This document shows, piece after piece, positions 60,666-64,000 of a stretch of DNA of 64,000 nt. The stretch is from Bacillota bacterium (GTDB lineage: Bacteria; Bacillota; Clostridia; Acetivibrionales; DTU013), in assembly GCA_023418915.1 (NCBI GenBank), contig JAEZYU010000034.1, positions 1 through 64,000 on the forward strand. Direction: 5' to 3'. Under the pieces are notes generated by a model, which was given only the letters and a program-made list of their open reading frames with translations, made no database searches and had not been told where the DNA came from. A program made the position numbers and the translations under genes. The first letter of the stretch is position 1, and the number at the start of each line of letters is the position of its first letter.

Positions 60666-62111
60666 GTGGTTTATGATGCGGCAATAATAGGAGCCGGTGT
60701 TATCGGAGCATTGGCAGCCAGAGAACTTTCGAGATATGACCTTAGGATCTGCATCCTGGAAAAGGGGTCTGATTCAGCCTGCGGTGCCAGCAAAGCAAAC
60801 AGCGCTATAGTGCATGCAGGCTATGATCCCGTGCCTGGGACACATAAAGCAAGATTCAATGTAAGGGGCAATGAGATGTTCGAAAGGGTATCGAAGGAGC
60901 TTGATATACCTTTAAAGAGAACAGGCTCACTGGTGCTGGCTTTCAATGAAGCTGACATGAGTGTTGTAAGGATGCTTTACGAGAGAGGTATAAAAAACAG
61001 AGTGCCAGGGATGAAGATCCTTGATTCGCTTGATAAGGTCATGAAAATTGAACCCAATGTCTCTCATGATGTGATCGGTGCATTACATTCACCGACTGCT
61101 GCAATAACCTGTCCCTATGAATTGATATATGGCGCTGTTGAGAATGCAGTTGACAATGGTGTCGAGTTAATGCTCGAAACAGAGGTCAGTGATATTTCAT
61201 TCGCTAATGACCTGTTTACGATCGGAACCAGCCGCAGCCCGATATTAAGCAGAACTGTTGTAAATGCAGCAGGCCTGTACTCAGACATAACAGCTGGAAT
61301 GATCGGAGATAAAACCTTTAAGATCAAACCGCGGAAGGGCGAATATTTACTGCTCGACAAAAGTCAGGGACATATGGCGCACACTGTGTTGTTTCAGACT
61401 CCCACTGCGGCAGGTAAGGGTATACTGGTGACGCCTACAGTTGATGGCAACCTTCTCATAGGGCCTACAGCTGAAGATGCCGATGACAGGGAGGAGCTAT
61501 CGACTACCGCCTCAGGCTTGAGCGAAGTGATCAAAGGTGCGCTGAGATCCATAGAGGGGATTGATTTTAAGCAGGTCATTACCTCATTTGCAGGGATGAG
61601 GGCTGTTCCGTCAGCAGGCGATTTTATTATAGCGCCGTCGACTGTAAATAAAAGATTCATAAATGTTGCCGGCATTGAGTCGCCGGGATTGACAGCAGCT
61701 CCGGCCATAGCGGAATATGTTGCAGAGCTTTTAAAAGCATCCGGTCTGGAGATGAGACAAAGAGAGGATTTTGATCCTTACAGAAAATCAATAGCAAGGT
61801 TCAGTGAAGCAACTGACAAGGGAAAAATGGAGCTTATCAAAAGAGACAGTTTGTATGGCACAGTGGTATGCCGCTGTGAGCTTGTCACGGAGGCTGAAAT
61901 CGTAGAGTCCATCCGCAGACCTGCGGGGGCAAGGAATGTGGATGCCGTCAAGCGCAGGACAAGATCGGGAATGGGAAGGTGTCAGGGCGGATTCTGCACT
62001 CCGAGGATCGCTGAGATCCTTTCGCGTGAACTGGGCATCCCGATGGAAGGTGTTACCAAAAAAGGTGCCGGATCTGAATTATTTACGGGCAAGACAAAGG
62101 AGGCCTTCTAA
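60666..62111 (+). CDS. glpA: GlpA-like FAD-dependent glycerol-3-phosphate dehydrogenase
   Basis: 481 residues. DAAIIGAGVIGALAARELS is the FAD-binding GxGxxG fold at the start, followed by a DAO domain (about 5-360) with TGSLVLAFNEADM and NVAGIESPGLTAAPAIAEYV. The C-terminus (about 395-480) has a BFD-like [2Fe-2S] domain with VVCRCELVTEAEI and GRCQGGFC. It oxidises glycerol-3-phosphate or a related substrate anaerobically. GTG 60666 has GGTGGGG about 6 nt upstream and starts directly at the flavin fold; a longer frame would overlap the leader terminator. Confidence 0.88.
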   Translation: MVYDAAIIGAGVIGALAARELSRYDLRICILEKGSDSACGASKANSAIVHAGYDPVPGTHKARFNVRGNEMFERVSKELDIPLKRTGSLVLAFNEADMSVVRMLYERGIKNRVPGMKILDSLDKVMKIEPNVSHDVIGALHSPTAAITCPYELIYGAVENAVDNGVELMLETEVSDISFANDLFTIGTSRSPILSRTVVNAAGLYSDITAGMIGDKTFKIKPRKGEYLLLDKSQGHMAHTVLFQTPTAAGKGILVTPTVDGNLLIGPTAEDADDREELSTTASGLSEVIKGALRSIEGIDFKQVITSFAGMRAVPSAGDFIIAPSTVNKRFINVAGIESPGLTAAPAIAEYVAELLKASGLEMRQREDFDPYRKSIARFSEATDKGKMELIKRDSLYGTVVCRCELVTEAEIVESIRRPAGARNVDAVKRRTRSGMGRCQGGFCTPRIAEILSRELGIPMEGVTKKGAGSELFTGKTKEAF

Positions 62112-63542
62112 ATGAATAGCAGCGATATCGCTAGAGCAGACAATATTGTGAGAGAAGCGGATATCATGAGAAAGGCTGATGGCGGGAGAGAATTCAATAC
62201 AGTAAGAGAGGCGGATATCGTAATTATAGGCGGCGGACCTGCCGGGATGGCTGCGGCCATTGAAGCATCGCACAGCGGCATTAAAGATATTGTCATACTA
62301 GAACGCGACCGGAGTCTGGGAGGGATACTGCAGCAGTGTGTCCATAACGGCTTCGGACTGCAGTTGTTCGGAGAGGAACTAACAGGCCCGGAGTATGCCC
62401 AAAGGTTTATTGAGCAGGTGAAAGAACTGGGTATCGAAGTCAAGCTTAACACGATGGTATTTGATATTACTCGTGATAAGGTTATTACGGCTGTCAACAG
62501 CGAGGACGGACTGCTCAGGATAAAGGCGCAGGCCGTTATTCTGTCGATGGGATGTCGTGAAAGGACCCGCGGAGCGCTAAGTATTCCGGGAGCGAGACCT
62601 GCAGGGATATACACTGCGGGGACCGCACAACGGTTTGTAAATATTGAGGGGTATATGCCCGGCAAAAAGGTCGTCATACTGGGATCGGGAGATATCGGAC
62701 TGATCATGGCCAGAAGGATGACTCTCGAGGGTGCCGAGGTGAAGATGGTGTGTGAGCTCATGCCATATTCCGGAGGCTTAAAAAGAAATATCGTACAATG
62801 CCTCGATGACTTCGGCATACCACTGAAGTTAAGCACAACGGTAGTCGAGATCCACGGGAAGAAAAGAATTGAAGGGGTCACTATTGCAAAGGTCGATGAA
62901 AAGGGAAAACCGGTCAGTGATAGTTTTGATTATATAGAATGTGATACATTACTGCTCTCTGTGGGACTGATACCTGAGAATGAGATCACAAAGGCCGCCT
63001 CTATCAATATGGACACAGCCACGTCGGGGCCGATGGTGGATGAGAATGGTGAGACCTCGATCGCAGGCATCTTTGCATGTGGTAATGTCGTATATGTCCA
63101 TGACCTTGTCGATCATGTTACACAGGAAGCGTACAAGGCTGGTAAAGGCGCCGCCGAGTATGTTCTGGGTGATATTGGGCGCACAGCGAAAACAAGGCCG
63201 GCAGATGATGAGATAAATAATGCCAATGAGATTCATGAAGCAAATAATGCTAATATGATTATGATTAAGCCGGGTAATGGAGTAAGATGTGTTATTCCGC
63301 AGTATATACACAGAGACAGTACGGAGGATATAAGGCTGTTTTTCAGAGTTGGAGGTATCTATCGAAATATCAGGCTGGAGGTCAGGACAGATGGCAGAGT
63401 GCTGCACTCTGTCAGAAAGAAGATAGCCGCACCTGGTGAAATGGAAAGCATAGGCCTTTCCGGAAATATGATCTCCGGTATCGGATCCGACAGTATAGAA
63501 ATCGCCTTAACTTGTTGCGATGAGACTAGTTCTGATATATGA
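62112..63542 (+). CDS. glpB: GlpB-like NAD(P)/FAD oxidoreductase
   Basis: 476 residues; its ATG follows the glpA stop with no gap. IVIIGGGPAGMAAAIEA (about 37-53) is the FAD-binding fold, and KKVVILGSGDIGLIMARRMTLEG the NAD-binding fold. GILQQCVHNGFGLQLF and MGCRERTRG are family blocks seen in the oxidoreductase partner of GlpA. The N-terminal 35 residues before the flavin fold are unusual: they are made of repeated A-D-I/N and V-R-E-A-D units and may come from a local tandem duplication. A similar low-complexity N-A-N-E repeat is at about 372-385. Confidence 0.85.
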   Translation: MNSSDIARADNIVREADIMRKADGGREFNTVREADIVIIGGGPAGMAAAIEASHSGIKDIVILERDRSLGGILQQCVHNGFGLQLFGEELTGPEYAQRFIEQVKELGIEVKLNTMVFDITRDKVITAVNSEDGLLRIKAQAVILSMGCRERTRGALSIPGARPAGIYTAGTAQRFVNIEGYMPGKKVVILGSGDIGLIMARRMTLEGAEVKMVCELMPYSGGLKRNIVQCLDDFGIPLKLSTTVVEIHGKKRIEGVTIAKVDEKGKPVSDSFDYIECDTLLLSVGLIPENEITKAASINMDTATSGPMVDENGETSIAGIFACGNVVYVHDLVDHVTQEAYKAGKGAAEYVLGDIGRTAKTRPADDEINNANEIHEANNANMIMIKPGNGVRCVIPQYIHRDSTEDIRLFFRVGGIYRNIRLEVRTDGRVLHSVRKKIAAPGEMESIGLSGNMISGIGSDSIEIALTCCDETSSDI

Positions 63543-63560
63543 TGAAGGGGGATTTGATTT

Positions 63561-63923
63561 ATGACTGGAGGCAGTGAACTGACATGTATCGTATGCCCAC
63601 TCGGATGCAGGATATGCGTCACGGCCGGGGATGACGGCAGCATAAAGGAGATTACAGGAAACGGATGTAAGAGAGGAGCAGCATACGCAGAAGCGGAATT
63701 TGTCAATCCATTGAGGATAGTCACTTCCACCGTGAGAGTCAATAATGGCAGTATGCCGCTGGTTCCTGTAAAGACTGACAGGCCGGTGCCGAAGTCGTCT
63801 GTTATGGACTGTATGAAGGAGATAAACAGGACAATAGCCACAGGACCTGTTAAAACAGGAGATGTGCTGATAAAGAATATTTTGAATACAGGTGCTGATG
63901 TGGTAGCTACAGGTAATGTTTAA
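63561..63923 (+). CDS. DUF1667 cysteine-rich protein of the glp operon
   Basis: 120 residues. CIVCPLGCRICV at the N-terminus and GNGCKRGAAYAEAEFVNPLR give a four-cysteine metal-binding pattern, and RIVTSTVRVNNGSMPLVPVKTDRPVPK is the DUF1667 signature. It is regularly encoded after the GlpA/GlpB-like pair in Firmicutes and is thought to take the place of the GlpC electron-carrying subunit. SD GAAGGGGG is upstream. glpK follows after 21 bp. Confidence 0.9.
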   Translation: MTGGSELTCIVCPLGCRICVTAGDDGSIKEITGNGCKRGAAYAEAEFVNPLRIVTSTVRVNNGSMPLVPVKTDRPVPKSSVMDCMKEINRTIATGPVKTGDVLIKNILNTGADVVATGNV

Positions 63924-63944
63924 AAATCATAGGGGGGCATGCTA

Positions 63945-64000
63945 ATGAATAAGAAATATATCGTTTCTCTTGATCAGGGTACCACCAGCTCACGAGCAGT
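63945..64000 (+). CDS. glpK: Glycerol kinase, 5-prime end only
   Basis: ATG 63945 after GGGGGG. The visible residues MNKKYIVSLDQGTTSSRAV are the ATP-binding start of the FGGY kinase glycerol kinase. The gene runs off the window. Confidence 0.93.
   Translation, partial: MNKKYIVSLDQGTTSSRA

Overview
The window looks like a chromosomal segment of an anaerobic, Gram-positive member of the Clostridia. The evidence is a T-box in front of a non-discriminating aspartyl-tRNA synthetase plus GatCAB operon, an M-box (Mg2+) riboswitch, a Bce-type antimicrobial-peptide detoxification module, an acyl-CoA dehydrogenase with a ferredoxin-domain EtfA, an S-layer (SLH) protein, a GlpP antiterminator, sigma-A promoters and strong GGAGG ribosome binding sites. 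No rRNA, tRNA, CRISPR array or intact prophage was seen.

Layout. 1-5.5 kb: modular repeats, then a MarR regulator and a heterodimeric ABC multidrug exporter. 6-13.5 kb: an unrecognised TIM-barrel glycosidase-like protein, a YdcF/SanA protein, a 14-residue-repeat small protein, CorA behind an M-box riboswitch, a DUF421/DUF4363 pair and two convergent CBO0543-type membrane proteins. 13.5-21.8 kb: an AraC regulator, the copper ATPase CopA, and a Bce-like RR-HK-ABC module with a matching TNACA-N4-TGTAA operator. 21.9-26.2 kb: divergent GH36 alpha-galactosidase and sialate O-acetylesterase. 26.3-35 kb: cell-wall enzymes (amidase, LysM-G5-M23, SLH-M15) around a large PAS4-GGDEF-EAL-PilZ protein. 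35.2-40.5 kb: two tandem paralogous soluble kinases that fuse a LacI-type ligand-binding domain, a GAF-like region and a histidine kinase. 40.6-46.3 kb: T-box, aspS2, gatC, gatA, gatB. 46.3-49.1 kb: tandem repeats, dispersed repeats, a MITE-like element and a dead IS30-family element. 49.2-52.7 kb: acyl-CoA dehydrogenase, etfB, etfA. 53-58.6 kb: a VanY-type peptidase, ThpR and an SsuABC-like transporter. 58.7-64 kb: galM, glpP and a glycerol/glycerol-3-phosphate operon that runs off the end in glpK.

The most unusual features are not single genes. First, short tandem arrays repeatedly start inside the last codons, or just after the stop codon, of a gene (marR, aspS2, gatA, gatB, etfA), as if gene ends were preferentially duplicated. 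Second, a modular family of dispersed elements recurs at many intergenic sites: a 41-bp unit, a module ending near GAACGATGCGTTATAA, a TGTCCCCCACC hairpin module, and a GC-rich REP-like hairpin found twice as an identical 37-mer. Third, the two LacI-like/GAF/histidine-kinase paralogs have no visible membrane segment, no DNA-binding domain and no response regulator nearby. The asparagine T-box carries overlapping GAA and AAC codons, matching the two-tRNA T-box described for Clostridium acetobutylicum.
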